From: Sporosarcina sp. Marseille-Q4063 | Lineage (GTDB): Bacteria; Bacillota; Bacilli; Bacillales_A; Planococcaceae | Length of the DNA stretch: 64,000 bases | Assembly: GCF_018309085.1 (NCBI RefSeq) | Contig: NZ_CP070502.1 | Span: 1,922,001-1,986,000 of the forward strand | Reading direction: 5' to 3' | The notes under the pieces: model-generated | Told to the model about the DNA's origin: nothing | Seen by the model: the letters and a program-made list of their open reading frames with translations, nothing else | Databases searched by the model: none | Part shown: positions 17,301 through 26,153 of the stretch, piece by piece | Numbering within the stretch: position 1 is the stretch's first letter | How the letters are laid out: each line of letters starts with the position of its first letter | Program-made: the position numbers and the translations under genes

Positions 17301-17891
17301 TTAGCGGTACTTCGAAACGTACGGACTGTCCTTGTCATAAAATCGCCAAGGATAATGGACCGCTTCTCCGGAATTTCCGATTCCGACTCTCGGACCGGCT
17401 ACGATTTCCTCGACATTCTTTCCTTCGGCAATGAAGAGCGGTTCGTGCGACCAATGATGGCCGTAATAGTCCATGGAGATGTTCATGGCTTTCGTCAATT
17501 TACCTGGACCATTCGTCCAATCGATTTCTTTCATATGCTCTCCGCGATTTTTACGCATTACTTCATGACCGAGAACCGGTTCAACCGCGCGGATAAGAAT
17601 TGCGTGCGGCGTGCCGACTGGGCCGGCAACGACATTAATAAGTGTATGGGTATGCATTTGGTAAGTATAAACGAGCCCCGGACTTCCGAACATGATTTCC
17701 GTTCTTTTGGTTCTTCGATTGTTGAAACTGTGGGCAGCTTGATCTTCTGGTCCTTGATAGGCTTCTGTTTCAACGATTCTTCCGACTAATAGGCCTGAAG
17801 GTTGTTCGTGAACGATATATTGTCCTAATAATTGTTTCGCAAGTTCTAATCCGGGTGATTCGAAAAATGATTTATCGACTGGTGTATACAT
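17301..17891 (-). CDS. DNA-3-methyladenine glycosylase, AAG/MPG type
   Basis: Excises alkylated purines to start base-excision repair. The 196-residue protein has the family motifs LLGQYIVH, the catalytic VETEAYQGPEDQAAHSF segment, the RTEIMFGSPGLVYTY stretch and NGPGKLTKAMNI. Length is normal. ATG 17891 (MYTPVDKS) is preferred with GGGGAC upstream; the longer in-frame start adds 13 residues foreign to the family. Its 3' end abuts the promoter region of the pfpI-like gene. Confidence 0.92.
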   Translation of the reverse strand: MYTPVDKSFFESPGLELAKQLLGQYIVHEQPSGLLVGRIVETEAYQGPEDQAAHSFNNRRTKRTEIMFGSPGLVYTYQMHTHTLINVVAGPVGTPHAILIRAVEPVLGHEVMRKNRGEHMKEIDWTNGPGKLTKAMNISMDYYGHHWSHEPLFIAEGKNVEEIVAGPRVGIGNSGEAVHYPWRFYDKDSPYVSKYR

Positions 17892-17984
17892 ACATAATCG
17901 TCCCCTTCCATTCGCTATTATTCCCTTCATTTTGACTTACTAACACGGTATAATTAAGTAAAAAGAAAAGCGAGTGATGCCTTC

Positions 17985-18275
17985 ATGGAACGACTGCAAA
18001 AGGATATTATACAATTTACCAAGGCGCGCAACTGGGACGGAAATCACGATGCACGAAATCTCGCCATATCCATTTCACTCGAAGCCAGTGAATTACTCGA
18101 ACATTTCCAGTGGCAATCAGCCGAAGAAGCGCTCGCGACTAATAAGCAAGAAATTGCTGAAGAAGCTGCAGACGTCTTTATTTATTTGTTGCAGTTTGCA
18201 GATTTGCTTGGGATTGATTTGAAAGAAGAAGCACGGAAGAAGATTGAGAAGAATGAGGAGCGGTTTCCTGTTTGA
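17985..18275 (+). CDS. MazG-like nucleotide pyrophosphohydrolase (RS21-C6/dCTPase type)
   Basis: A 96-residue all-alpha NTP pyrophosphatase. The metal-binding pattern is visible in EASELLEHFQW (ExxE/E) and EEAADVFIYLLQFAD (ExxD). Proteins of this length cleave (d)NTPs, often modified or non-canonical ones, to the monophosphate. The ATG at 17985 follows GCGAGTGATG, only a modest ribosome site. It is divergent from the glycosylase gene and closed by a terminator. Substrate is not predictable from sequence. Confidence 0.85.
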   Translation: MERLQKDIIQFTKARNWDGNHDARNLAISISLEASELLEHFQWQSAEEALATNKQEIAEEAADVFIYLLQFADLLGIDLKEEARKKIEKNEERFPV

Positions 18276-18307
18276 TAATTAGGTTTTTGTATAAATAGTG
18301 AGGTGAA

Positions 18308-18332
18308 AGTCGTCTAGATAGACGGCTTTTTT
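18308..18332 (+). terminator. Terminator of the MazG-like gene
   Basis: Arms AGTCGTC / GACGGCT (one G-U pair) around TAGATA, followed by six T's. Confidence 0.7.
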
Positions 18333-18353
18333 GTTTTTTGTCGTCGTTGGTAA

Positions 18354-18455
18354 TTTGCTTGCAGATTTAAGGGGTTTGCTTGCACTCCGATGGGTTTTAA
18401 TTGCACTCATATGCCATTTGCTTGCACTCAAATGATTTTGCTTGCAAGTTGGGAC
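18354..18455 (+). repeat. Degenerate tandem repeat, 20-21 bp period, five units
   Basis: Units start at 18354, 18375, 18396, 18417 and 18437. Most begin TTTGCTTGCACTC; the second halves drift. There are no conserved spacers, so it is not CRISPR, and no reading frame runs through. It lies 22 bp past a terminator. Similar 21-bp periodicity recurs at 23773-23836 and 42574-42615. Confidence 0.65.
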
Positions 18456-18537
18456 CTTTTACCTGCGGAAAAACTGATATTCAAGCGACTCAATGTATTC
18501 AATCACACTAAATAACACTCTTTATTAATGAAATTAG

Positions 18538-18577
18538 TTGATTGGAGTGGAAAGCGTCCGCCCGGAATGGAAATCAA
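18538..18577 (-). repeat. Short (40-bp) copy of the TTGATT...AATCAA repeat
   Basis: Read on the minus strand it matches 122-156 with two or three changes and then jumps directly to the CTCCACT.CAATCAA end seen at 1687-1699. About 100 bp of the middle are missing. Both copies are bounded by the same inverted hexamer. Confidence 0.65.
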
Positions 18578-18585
18578 CGGATCAA

Positions 18586-18627
18586 ATAAAAAACGATTAC
18601 TCGAATAATGAATACTTCAAGTAATCG
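18586..18627 (-). terminator. Terminator of the OpuC-like operon
   Basis: Arms CGATTACTCGAA (18594-18605) and TTCAAGTAATCG (18616-18627), with an A run on the plus strand that gives T's on the minus strand. Located 38 bp past the operon's last stop and directly abutting the short repeat. Confidence 0.8.
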
Positions 18628-18665
18628 CTAAAGATATAGTAGCAACTCCATTAGTTACCGGTATT

Positions 18666-19556
18666 TTATTCCTCAATCAATCCCTTTTCAATCAAAAACT
18701 CCCTCGCTACATCTTGCGGCTTTTCTTTATCCAAATCCACACGGGAATTCATTTTCAACATATCTTCCTCTGAAATTTTCCCTGCCAGATTGTTTAAAAC
18801 CTTTTCTAGCTCCGGGAACTTTTTGAGCGTGTCTTGACGAACAACAGGTGCTGCGTCGTATTTCGGGAAAAAGCCTAAATCATCTTTTGTCGTTGCCAAG
18901 TCGAAAAGCTGAATTCTGCTATCCGTTGTAAAAGCTGGAATCACATCGACATCGCCATTCTTCACCGCTTCATACATCACATTCGGATCTAAACTTTTGG
19001 CATCCGAAAACGAAAATGGGTAAGCATCGACTAAATCATCATACCCGTCACCTTTTCGCTCGTAAAAGGCGTGCGGCGCTCCGAATACCATATCTTCTTT
19101 AGAAGATTTCTTCGCAAGCTCTGAATAAGTGGCCGAATCATAGGATTTATCTTTCGTGTAGGCAAGTGTATACCCGTTTTCAAACCCGAGCGGCTCCAAC
19201 CATGTGACTTCGAACTTATCTTCGTAACCCTTTTTCACACGGTCAAATACGCTTTCAGAACTCTCGCCGGCCTTCGACTCTTCCTTTAATACATCTTTAA
19301 GGCCTGTCCCCGTGTACTCGACATATAAATCAATCTCGCCTTTTTGAATGGCAGGCGTCAGTATGGCGACTTCACCGAGTCCATCTTCATACCTCACCTT
19401 GTAATCCGTTTCCGATTCAATATAAAGACCTAATATATGCGGTAAAATAAATTGCTCTGTCCACGGCTTTCCACCGATCACAATCTCATCTTTCGAACCG
19501 CACGCGCTAAGTAAAAGTGCTAGTGAAAGAACGATAATCCCAATGCTTTTCTTCAC
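18666..19556 (-). CDS. OpuC/OsmF-like quaternary amine-binding lipoprotein
   Basis: Substrate-binding component of a glycine betaine/carnitine/choline-type importer. The N terminus is a lipoprotein signal with lipobox LLSACG (cysteine at about 19). The body is the OpuAC-type fold with GGKPWTEQFILPHILG, the YVEYTGTGL signature and DVIPAFTTDSR. At 296 residues it is typical of OpuCC/OsmX. It is last gene of ATPase-permease-binding protein, 15 bp after the permease. Substrate is inferred from family: an osmolyte or choline derivative. Confidence 0.9.
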   Translation of the reverse strand: MKKSIGIIVLSLALLLSACGSKDEIVIGGKPWTEQFILPHILGLYIESETDYKVRYEDGLGEVAILTPAIQKGEIDLYVEYTGTGLKDVLKEESKAGESSESVFDRVKKGYEDKFEVTWLEPLGFENGYTLAYTKDKSYDSATYSELAKKSSKEDMVFGAPHAFYERKGDGYDDLVDAYPFSFSDAKSLDPNVMYEAVKNGDVDVIPAFTTDSRIQLFDLATTKDDLGFFPKYDAAPVVRQDTLKKFPELEKVLNNLAGKISEEDMLKMNSRVDLDKEKPQDVAREFLIEKGLIEE

Positions 19557-19571
19557 ATGAATACCCCCATA

Positions 19572-20213
19572 TTATTGGTTGTTGATACCTTTTGGTGTTA
19601 CTCTTTTCTCCACCCATTTCAAGATTAAATCGAACGCGATTGCCAAGAGTGCTACAGGCAATGCCCCCGCAAGAACTAAAGCGTTGTTATACGACTGAAG
19701 ACCTCTGTAAATGACATCCCCCAATCCGCCTGCTCCAACAAAGGTTGCAAGCGTTGCAATTCCGACAGTCAAAACAGTAGCTGTTCGAATCCCGGCCATA
19801 ATGACCGGCAATGCAATCGGCATTTCAATCTTTTTCAATATTTGATTTGGGGTCATCCCCATTCCGCGACCGGCTTCGATAATCGATTCATCGGCGCCTG
19901 TCAGCCCGGCATATGTATTGCGAACAATCGGTAATAATGCGTAAATAACGAGTGCAATAAGTGCTGTTTTCGATCCTATTCCAATGAGCGGAACTAAAAA
20001 TCCGAATAACGCGAGACTTGGTATTGTTTGCAGTACAGCGGTCACGCCAATAATCGGCTCTGCAAAACGGCGATACCTGGCGACCAAGATTCCAGCGGGA
20101 AGCGCGATTAGAATTCCGATAGCAAGCGCTACAAAAGATAAAAAGATATGTTGAAGAAATGCTTCCGTTATTAAATCTGAACGGCTGCTAATCGTCTCAA
20201 AAAAATTACTCAT
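19572..20213 (-). CDS. OpuCB-like ABC permease
   Basis: A 213-residue inner-membrane permease with about six hydrophobic segments and the EAA loop signature in EAGRGMGMTPNQILKKIEMPIALP. It pairs with the CBS-containing ATPase, overlapping it by ATGA (20210-20213), which implies translational coupling. Classic OpuC systems have two such permeases; only one is present here, so it presumably works as a homodimer as in some OsmU-like or single-permease systems. Confidence 0.9.
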   Translation of the reverse strand: MSNFFETISSRSDLITEAFLQHIFLSFVALAIGILIALPAGILVARYRRFAEPIIGVTAVLQTIPSLALFGFLVPLIGIGSKTALIALVIYALLPIVRNTYAGLTGADESIIEAGRGMGMTPNQILKKIEMPIALPVIMAGIRTATVLTVGIATLATFVGAGGLGDVIYRGLQSYNNALVLAGALPVALLAIAFDLILKWVEKRVTPKGINNQ

Positions 20214-21181
20214 ACTGAAAGCTCCCCTTCCCGGTCCTTCATGGCAGCCTTCAATAGCGTATGGTGTCCGAGATAGCCCAATGTCATGCCCTGACTTATA
20301 ATTGCAAGACGTCTATTCGAATTATTATCTAGTAAATCAATTGCTTCCTGAACCGTTATCAGAGAGTCGACCTTCAAGCTATCGCCTGCCCAGGTTTCAT
20401 CCAAAAGCTCGGTGAATTCCCCGAGTTGTCTATGCCCAAAATCGCGTCTACGTGCAATTCGATTTTGACCGATGAAATCACGAACAAAATCTGTCGCCTG
20501 GTGTTCAATTAATTCATCTGGTGAAGACATCTGTTCAATTTGACCTTCTCGCATAATGATGATTTCATCGGCAATTTCTAACGCTTCATCCATATCATGC
20601 GTGACAAACACAATCGTTTTCCTAATTTGTTTTTGGAGTTTGCGCAACTCAACTTGAAGTTGCTCTCGGCTAATTGGGTCAAGCGCTGAAAAGGGCTCGT
20701 CCATCAAAATAATATTAGGATCACTTGCTAATGCGCGGCTTACCCCGACTCGCTGTTGCTGGCCACCAGATAATTCAAAGGGATACCGACTTCTATATGT
20801 TTCCGAATCCAAATCGACCAATTCCAGTAATTCATCGACCCTATCTGAAATCCGGCCTTCTTCCCATCCCAACATCTCGGGAACCATCGCAATGTTTTCT
20901 TCAATTGTCATATGCGGAATCAAGCCGATTCGTTGAATCACATACCCGATTGAACGGCGTAGTTCGACTTCATCTCTTTCGGAGACTGCCTGTTCATCGA
21001 TAAATATCTCGCCCGATGTCGGGAGTTCAAGTCGATTGATCATCCGCATAAGCGTCGTTTTTCCACAACCGCTCGGACCGATAATCGCGGTTAATTTATG
21101 AGTAGGGATTGTTACTGTAACTCCGTTTAAAGCTTTCGTTCCATCTGGAAACTCTTTTGTTACGTTGTCGAATCGAATCAC
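20210..21181 (-). CDS. OpuCA-like ABC ATPase with a C-terminal CBS region
   Basis: Energises the quaternary-amine importer. Walker A GPSGCGKTT, signature LSGGQQQRVG, Walker B IILMDEPFSALD and the H-loop THDMDEA are in order; the last 80 residues resemble a CBS module (SLKVDSLITVQEAIDLLDN). In OpuA/OpuC this region relates to ionic-strength sensing. Start is GTG 21181 behind AGGAGTG. The gene begins only 23 bp after the broken exporter on the same strand, so the operon could read in from upstream or start inside that gap. Confidence 0.92.
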   Translation of the reverse strand: MIRFDNVTKEFPDGTKALNGVTVTIPTHKLTAIIGPSGCGKTTLMRMINRLELPTSGEIFIDEQAVSERDEVELRRSIGYVIQRIGLIPHMTIEENIAMVPEMLGWEEGRISDRVDELLELVDLDSETYRSRYPFELSGGQQQRVGVSRALASDPNIILMDEPFSALDPISREQLQVELRKLQKQIRKTIVFVTHDMDEALEIADEIIIMREGQIEQMSSPDELIEHQATDFVRDFIGQNRIARRRDFGHRQLGEFTELLDETWAGDSLKVDSLITVQEAIDLLDNNSNRRLAIISQGMTLGYLGHHTLLKAAMKDREGELSV

Positions 21182-21204
21182 GTCTTCACTCCTATAGACT
21201 ATTG

Positions 21205-22927
21205 TTAGAATAGTCCTTGTCCTTGTGCAAATTCACGGTATAAATCATGTGTTGCAATGAGTTCCTCATGCTTCCCTATGCCAGTAACCTTTCCTTTTTC
21301 CAGGAAAATCAACTGATTCGCATGAATTACAGTCGCCAATCTATGTGCGATAATAAGCGTTGTTCGCCCTTCCATAAGACGAACGAGCGCCTCTTGAACA
21401 TGAGTTTCTGAACCACTGTTCATCGAGAAGTAATATTTCGGGATTGTAAAGTAATGCCCGGGCGATTGCAATGCGTTGGCGCTGTCCACCTGATAATTTC
21501 ATTCCGCGTTCGCCGACAAGCGTTTCGAACTGTTCCGGCATCTCTTCGATGAAATCAAGTGCATTCGCCGCTTCTGCAGCCCTTCTCACTTCTTCAGTCG
21601 TCGGTCTCTTATCAAGTCCGTATGCGATATTATCCATAATCGAACCGCTAAGTAATGGGCTTTCCTGCGAAACATACCCGATTTTACCGCGCCACTCGGA
21701 CAAAGCGATCGTATGAATCGATTTGCCTCCTATTGAAACTTCCCCACTTGTCGGCATATAAAACCTTTCCAGCAATGAAAACACCGTCGTCTTGCCGCCC
21801 CCGCTCGGTCCTACCAATGCGGTTACCGTTCCGGGATTTGCTTCAAACGAGATTCCACTAAGGACTTCCTTTCCAGATTCATAGGAAAAATGGACATCTT
21901 CGAATGTAATGATTCCTTCTGGAACAACTTGTTCTCCCGTTGAGACTTCACTTTCCATTACAATAATATGTTGAATGCGCTCTGTCGCTCCAACAGCTTT
22001 TTGGAATGAAGTGAAAAACGACGCCATCTGCGCAAATGGCACGATAATTTGAAACATGAAAAAGATAATGGCGACAAGCGTGCCCGCGGATAAAATTCCC
22101 CGTGATACTTGTGAGCCGCCGTATCCTAAAATAACAACAAGAATACTCATCATTGTTAACGTCATAATCGGCGAGATTACAGCTTGTATTTTTGCTTCTT
22201 TCAAACCGAATCCAAATAATGACCGAATTGCTTTTTGCCCTTGTTCCGCTTCCGTCTTTTCCGCACGGGATGCTTTTACTAATCTTATATCGCCAAGGAC
22301 ACGCCCTAGATGACCTGAAAACTTTGCCATCTCAGCTTGCGTCGCCTTGGCAACTTTATGCATGATGCGACCGAGCGGAATGATAATCGCCATGCTGATT
22401 GGAATACTGATCAGCATGATTAATGTCATTTGCCAGGACAAGAAAAATAAAATAATTATCGATCCAACAATCGATATGACTCCCGATACGAAAGTCACCA
22501 GATGATTCGTCACCAATTCCTTCAGTGTCGTTGTATCTTGCGTAATCCGGCTCATCGTTTCGCCGGTTTCATTCGCATCGTAATACGAGACGGGTAGACG
22601 GAGCACTTTATTCCACAACTTGCCGCGCAAATCCGCGACAACCGTTTCGCCTATATATGTCAATAGATAATGAGAAACGCCGCCGGTTAGTGCTTGAACA
22701 ATAAAGATTACGAATAAAAAAGCTGCTGTTTTCCAATTAAATAATGCATCTGCCAACGTATCCACAAGTGTTTTCGTGATAAGCGGAATGACTAACCCCG
22801 CGATTGTTGTCATCAATGAAAGAATTAGTGCAACGACTGTGACGCCAATAGGCCATTTCAACTTTTTCAATAAAGCAAAAAAGTTTCTCGTAGAGGATTC
22901 TTTACGAGGTTTGAGTTGTTCCGACAT
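21205..22927 (-). pseudogene. BmrA-like multidrug ABC exporter, frameshifted after Walker B
   Basis: Half-transporter with an N-terminal six-helix membrane domain (about residues 20-310) and a nucleotide-binding domain with Walker A GPSGGGKTT, signature LSGGQRQR and Walker B EILLLDE. Directly after that glutamate (about 21413-21421) the frame is lost. The remaining [23 protein letters not shown] region continues in another frame to a stop at 21205. Compared with relatives, about five bases of the D-loop (ATSALD) are missing. ATG 22927 follows GGGGAAG. Without the shift it would be about 573 residues. This may be real decay or an assembly error. In the intact family the protein exports drugs or lipids. 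Confidence 0.8.
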
Positions 22928-22964
22928 TCTAGCACTTCCCCTTTTGGCGTGTATTTCTTTATGG

Positions 22965-23618
22965 TTATACCTTTGAGATGTTACTAAGTAGTCGGCCGAT
23001 TTCCAACCAATCTGCATCTAAAGTCGGCCGATGCGAAGGTCGATAAAAGATGGCTGCCGGATGAAAAGTCGGGACGATGGTATGGGTTTCACTCGTCCAG
23101 TTAAATTTTGTGTCATCGAGTTCTTTCAAATATTGAACTGGTCTTTCTAACAGTTGTCCGTGCAACTCGGTGACTTTCGAATCTCTTCCCAATAAACGCT
23201 GCAACCCGACATTGCCTAGCGTGACGATTAACTTCGGTTTAACGGTCAATAATTCATAATCGAGAACGGGCGCGTGTGCCAAAATTTCTTTTTGCGTAGG
23301 AGGCCGATTGTATTTCCGCTCCGTTAACGTACCATCACGATTTCTTTTCGTTCCCCATCTGTACGGTCTACTCCGCACAGCACTAGTAATATAAACATCT
23401 TCCCGCGATAAGCCGATTGTATCCAGCGATTTCATCAATTCTTTTCCGGCACGGCCAATAAAAGGAATGCCGTCCACGAGTTCGAACTCACCGGGTGCTT
23501 CGCCGATCAGCATCAGTTCAGGATTTCTTGGGCCTTCGCCGTAAATAAAACCTTCTACAGGAAACCCTTCGATACGGTCTTTTCCAAGTTGTGCAATTGA
23601 CTCTGGTATGCGGAACAT
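22965..23618 (-). CDS. Uracil-DNA glycosylase superfamily protein (family 4/5-like, without Fe-S cysteines)
   Basis: A 217-residue member of the uracil-DNA glycosylase superfamily. Motif GEAPGEFE near residue 38, the VRSRPYRWGTKR segment, VTLGNVGLQRLLG and the closing HPAAIFYRP motif are visible. Family 4 enzymes bind a [4Fe-4S] cluster through four cysteines; no cysteines are seen here, so it belongs to a cluster-free branch. Base-excision role is inferred. Located 37 bp upstream of the broken exporter, on the same strand. Confidence 0.8.
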   Translation of the reverse strand: MFRIPESIAQLGKDRIEGFPVEGFIYGEGPRNPELMLIGEAPGEFELVDGIPFIGRAGKELMKSLDTIGLSREDVYITSAVRSRPYRWGTKRNRDGTLTERKYNRPPTQKEILAHAPVLDYELLTVKPKLIVTLGNVGLQRLLGRDSKVTELHGQLLERPVQYLKELDDTKFNWTSETHTIVPTFHPAAIFYRPSHRPTLDADWLEIGRLLSNISKV

Positions 23619-23772
23619 CGAAACACCCCTTTCCTATGTTTTACTTTAACAAAAATAACCTCTCCACTAAAGGAAAGGCTCTGGATTTCTTAGATTATGA
23701 ACGGATTTAGCGCATTTTCTACACTGTTGGAAAAGTTCTTTCCAGCGCCCCAGTCAAAACGTTTCGGCTGAT

Positions 23773-23836
23773 GTTGCTCTCGGTGCGCGTCAGGTTATTC
23801 TCGTTGCTATCCAATTTATTCTCGTATCGTGTTTGG
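23773..23836 (+). repeat. Degenerate 21-bp repeat, three units
   Basis: Units at 23773, 23794 and 23815, sharing a core like GTTATTCTCGTTGC. Lies just beyond the 3' side of the niaP terminator. The rest of 23619-23861 shows no gene. Confidence 0.5.
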
Positions 23837-23861
23837 ACACCGTAAAAAATTCGTGCCAATG

Positions 23862-23903
23862 AAAAAAAACGAGTGTTTGAACAATAAATCGTTCAAACAC
23901 TCG
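23862..23903 (-). terminator. Terminator of niaP
   Basis: Perfect 13-bp arms (23870-23882 and 23891-23903) and eight T's on the minus strand, directly after the niaP stop. Confidence 0.9.
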
Positions 23904-23908
23904 ATGTT

Positions 23909-25111
23909 TCATTCCAATTCCAACTGTTTCGTCTCTGTCCCCAAGAAAACAACTGCTAAGACACCGATAACAATGGCTCCGCAGAAAATCCCGAAGATAA
24001 AGCCGAAACCGTATCCCGCCGCCAATAAAGATCCAACGAGCAACGGGCCGAAAATACCGCCGACTCGACCGATCGCCGCGGCCATTCCTGAACCTGTTGC
24101 ACGAATGGATGTCGGATATTGCTCAGGCGAATAAGCATATAAAGCGCCCCATGCGCCTAAATTAAAGAATGACAACAATGCACCTGAAACGAGTAATAAG
24201 CCAAGTGTTTCCGCATTTCCAAATATGTAAGCACTTGTTGCTGTTCCAAGAAGATACGTTGCCAATACGAATTTCCGGCCTACTCGTTCAATTAACCAAG
24301 CCGCTGTAAAATAACCTGGCAGCTGCGCGAGTGTCATTAATAGTACATACCCAAAGCTCTTAATCATACTAAAGCCTTTCATCACCATCACACTGGGCAA
24401 CCAAAGGAACATGCCGTAATACGAGAACACGACCATGAACCAAACAATCCACAACATCACCGTGCGCTTCGCATATTTTTTTGAAAATAAAAGCTTCATC
24501 TTTGCACCGGCTGATTGCTTCGGTTTACCTTCCCTGGCATACTTCGGTGAATCCGGTAAATTTCTGCGTAGATAAATTGCATAAAATGCTGGTAGCGCAG
24601 TAATGATCAAGGCAACTCTCCAGCCAAATGAAGGAATAACAAAATAAGCAATTAATGCAGCAAGCAACCATCCAGCCGCCCAAAAACTTTCCAGTAATAC
24701 GACAACTCGTCCACGTTCTTTCGCATCAACGCTTTCAGATACAAGCGTCGATGCCACTGGCAGTTCCCCGCCTAGGCCGGCCCCTACAAAGAAACGTAAG
24801 ATTAAAAAAGCAGTTAGCGTCATCGTCAACGCAGACAAACCGCTTGCGACCGAGAATAAAACAAGCGTTATCATAAAGACATTCTTCCGCCCAATTCGAT
24901 CCGCTAATAAGCCGAATCCGAATGCACCGACTGCCATTCCGATGGAGTTAACGCTTCCGATCCAACCCATTTCAACAGACGATAAATTCCATTCAACAGC
25001 AATGGCCGCAATAACAAATGACAGGATTCCGACATCCATTGCATCGAACATCCATCCTGTTCCTGCTAGCCCAAGCAAGCGATTACGTGATATTTCTTTT
25101 TTCTGCTTCAA
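23909..25111 (-). CDS. niaP: Niacin permease NiaP-like MFS transporter
   Basis: Twelve-helix major facilitator with the loop motif GLLADRIGRK and strong overall resemblance, from memory, to Bacillus subtilis NiaP (YceI): DAMDVGILSF, GGELPVASTLVSE, LESFWAAGWL and YSPEQYPTSIRATGSG. It would import nicotinate/nicotinamide for NAD salvage. TTG 25111 is chosen because GGGGAG lies about 10 bases ahead and the length then matches the family (400). ATG 25135 lacks a ribosome site and leaves almost no leader after the promoter at 25159-25164. Confidence 0.85.
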   Translation of the reverse strand: MKQKKEISRNRLLGLAGTGWMFDAMDVGILSFVIAAIAVEWNLSSVEMGWIGSVNSIGMAVGAFGFGLLADRIGRKNVFMITLVLFSVASGLSALTMTLTAFLILRFFVGAGLGGELPVASTLVSESVDAKERGRVVVLLESFWAAGWLLAALIAYFVIPSFGWRVALIITALPAFYAIYLRRNLPDSPKYAREGKPKQSAGAKMKLLFSKKYAKRTVMLWIVWFMVVFSYYGMFLWLPSVMVMKGFSMIKSFGYVLLMTLAQLPGYFTAAWLIERVGRKFVLATYLLGTATSAYIFGNAETLGLLLVSGALLSFFNLGAWGALYAYSPEQYPTSIRATGSGMAAAIGRVGGIFGPLLVGSLLAAGYGFGFIFGIFCGAIVIGVLAVVFLGTETKQLELE

Positions 25112-25141
25112 AATTCTTCTACTCCCCGTGTTCATATTCAG

Positions 25142-25164
25142 GTGTCATGACACATGTCATTATA
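25142..25164 (-). promoter_or_regulatory. niaP promoter -10 overlapping a double palindrome operator
   Basis: TATAAT (minus strand, 25159-25164) is followed at once by two overlapping dyads. One is ATGACA-N2-TGTCAT (25147-25160); the other is the perfect GTGTCATGACAC (25142-25153). The position over the transcription start suits a repressor site. The niacin-responsive repressor NiaR is the obvious candidate, but the motif was not compared with a NiaR matrix. Confidence 0.55.
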
Positions 25165-25195
25165 CCTCACTTATTAACCTAACACAAAGATTTTT

Positions 25196-26005
25196 TTAAA
25201 GAATAAGTACGAGACTTACCGCCATAACCGCCATTCCTGCCATCATTCCATAGATTGACGAATGGGCTTCGTCGTATTTTTTTGCAGCGGGCAACAGTTC
25301 ATCAATGGAAATGAAAACCATAATCCCTGCAACAGCCGCAAAAATCACGCCAAACATGACCCCATTTAAATACGGCATGAGGATTAAATAAGCGACAACC
25401 GCGCCGACCGGTTCAGCCAATCCCGAAAGAAATGAAAGTTTGAACGCTTGCTTCCGATTCCCCGTTGCATAATAAATTGGAATGGCGACGGCAATTCCTT
25501 CAGGTATATTGTGAATGGCCACGGCAATTGCAATGGCTATACCGAGCGTAGGATCTTGCAGTGCTGAAGTAAACGTTGCAATGCCTTCTGGGAAATTATG
25601 AATCGCAATCGCCAGCGCAGTGAACATGCCCATTTTCTTCAATTTCGCATACTCGTCATTCGTCGGTCCTTCATTTACTTCCTCGACGCTTTTCACATCA
25701 TGCGGATTTCCGATTGCTGGAATGAAATGATCAATAAGTGCGATTAACAGCATACCCCCGAAAAATCCAACAAGCGTCATCCAATAACCGTTTTTCGTTC
25801 CAAGTTCCAGTACCAACTCGACTTTCGCTTTGACGAAGATTTCCACCAACGATACGTAAATCATTACACCGGCTGAAAATCCAAGTGCTACTGATAAAAA
25901 TTTGGTATTCGTCCGCTTTGTAAAAAAGGCAAGCAAGCTTCCTATTCCAGTAGCAAGGCCTGCAAATAGGGTTAACGCAAATGCAAAAAGTATACTCCCA
26001 TCCAT
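25196..26005 (-). CDS. zupT: ZIP-family zinc transporter ZupT
   Basis: About 269 residues with eight hydrophobic segments and both metal-binding signatures: HNFPEGIATF in TM4 and AIHNIPEGIAVA in TM5. The variable loop between TM3 and TM4 carries acidic residues and a histidine. The family imports Zn2+ and other divalent metals down a gradient. ATG 26005 is favoured over GTG 26011 because AAGAAG then lies eight bases upstream. It has its own sigma-A promoter at 26040-26068. Confidence 0.9.
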   Translation of the reverse strand: MDGSILFAFALTLFAGLATGIGSLLAFFTKRTNTKFLSVALGFSAGVMIYVSLVEIFVKAKVELVLELGTKNGYWMTLVGFFGGMLLIALIDHFIPAIGNPHDVKSVEEVNEGPTNDEYAKLKKMGMFTALAIAIHNFPEGIATFTSALQDPTLGIAIAIAVAIHNIPEGIAVAIPIYYATGNRKQAFKLSFLSGLAEPVGAVVAYLILMPYLNGVMFGVIFAAVAGIMVFISIDELLPAAKKYDEAHSSIYGMMAGMAVMAVSLVLIL

Positions 26006-26039
26006 AAACACAGCTTCTTTCTAATTCTTAGTTATTGCT

Positions 26040-26068
26040 ATTGTATGCTAAGTGTTTCCCATGTGCAA
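26040..26068 (-). promoter_or_regulatory. Sigma-A promoter of zupT
   Basis: Minus strand TTGCAC (26063-26068), 17-base spacer, TACAAT (26040-26045), about 30 bp ahead of the start codon. Confidence 0.6.
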
Positions 26069-26104
26069 AACTTTAAATAATTCTTTAAACTATTAATTTG
26101 AAAA

Positions 26105-26137
26105 ACAAAAAAGAACCGGCCTATAGAAAGACCGGTC
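26105..26137 (-). terminator. Terminator of the yclNOPQ-like operon
   Basis: ACCGGTC / GGCCGGT arms (one mismatch) with a T-rich tail on the minus strand, 17 bp past the last stop. Confidence 0.75.
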
Positions 26138-26153
26138 CCCTATTTCTTTTAAA

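Noticed and set aside
18354..18455. CRISPR array
   Set aside because: Units are contiguous 20-21 bp and degenerate, without unique spacers, and no cas genes are in the window.
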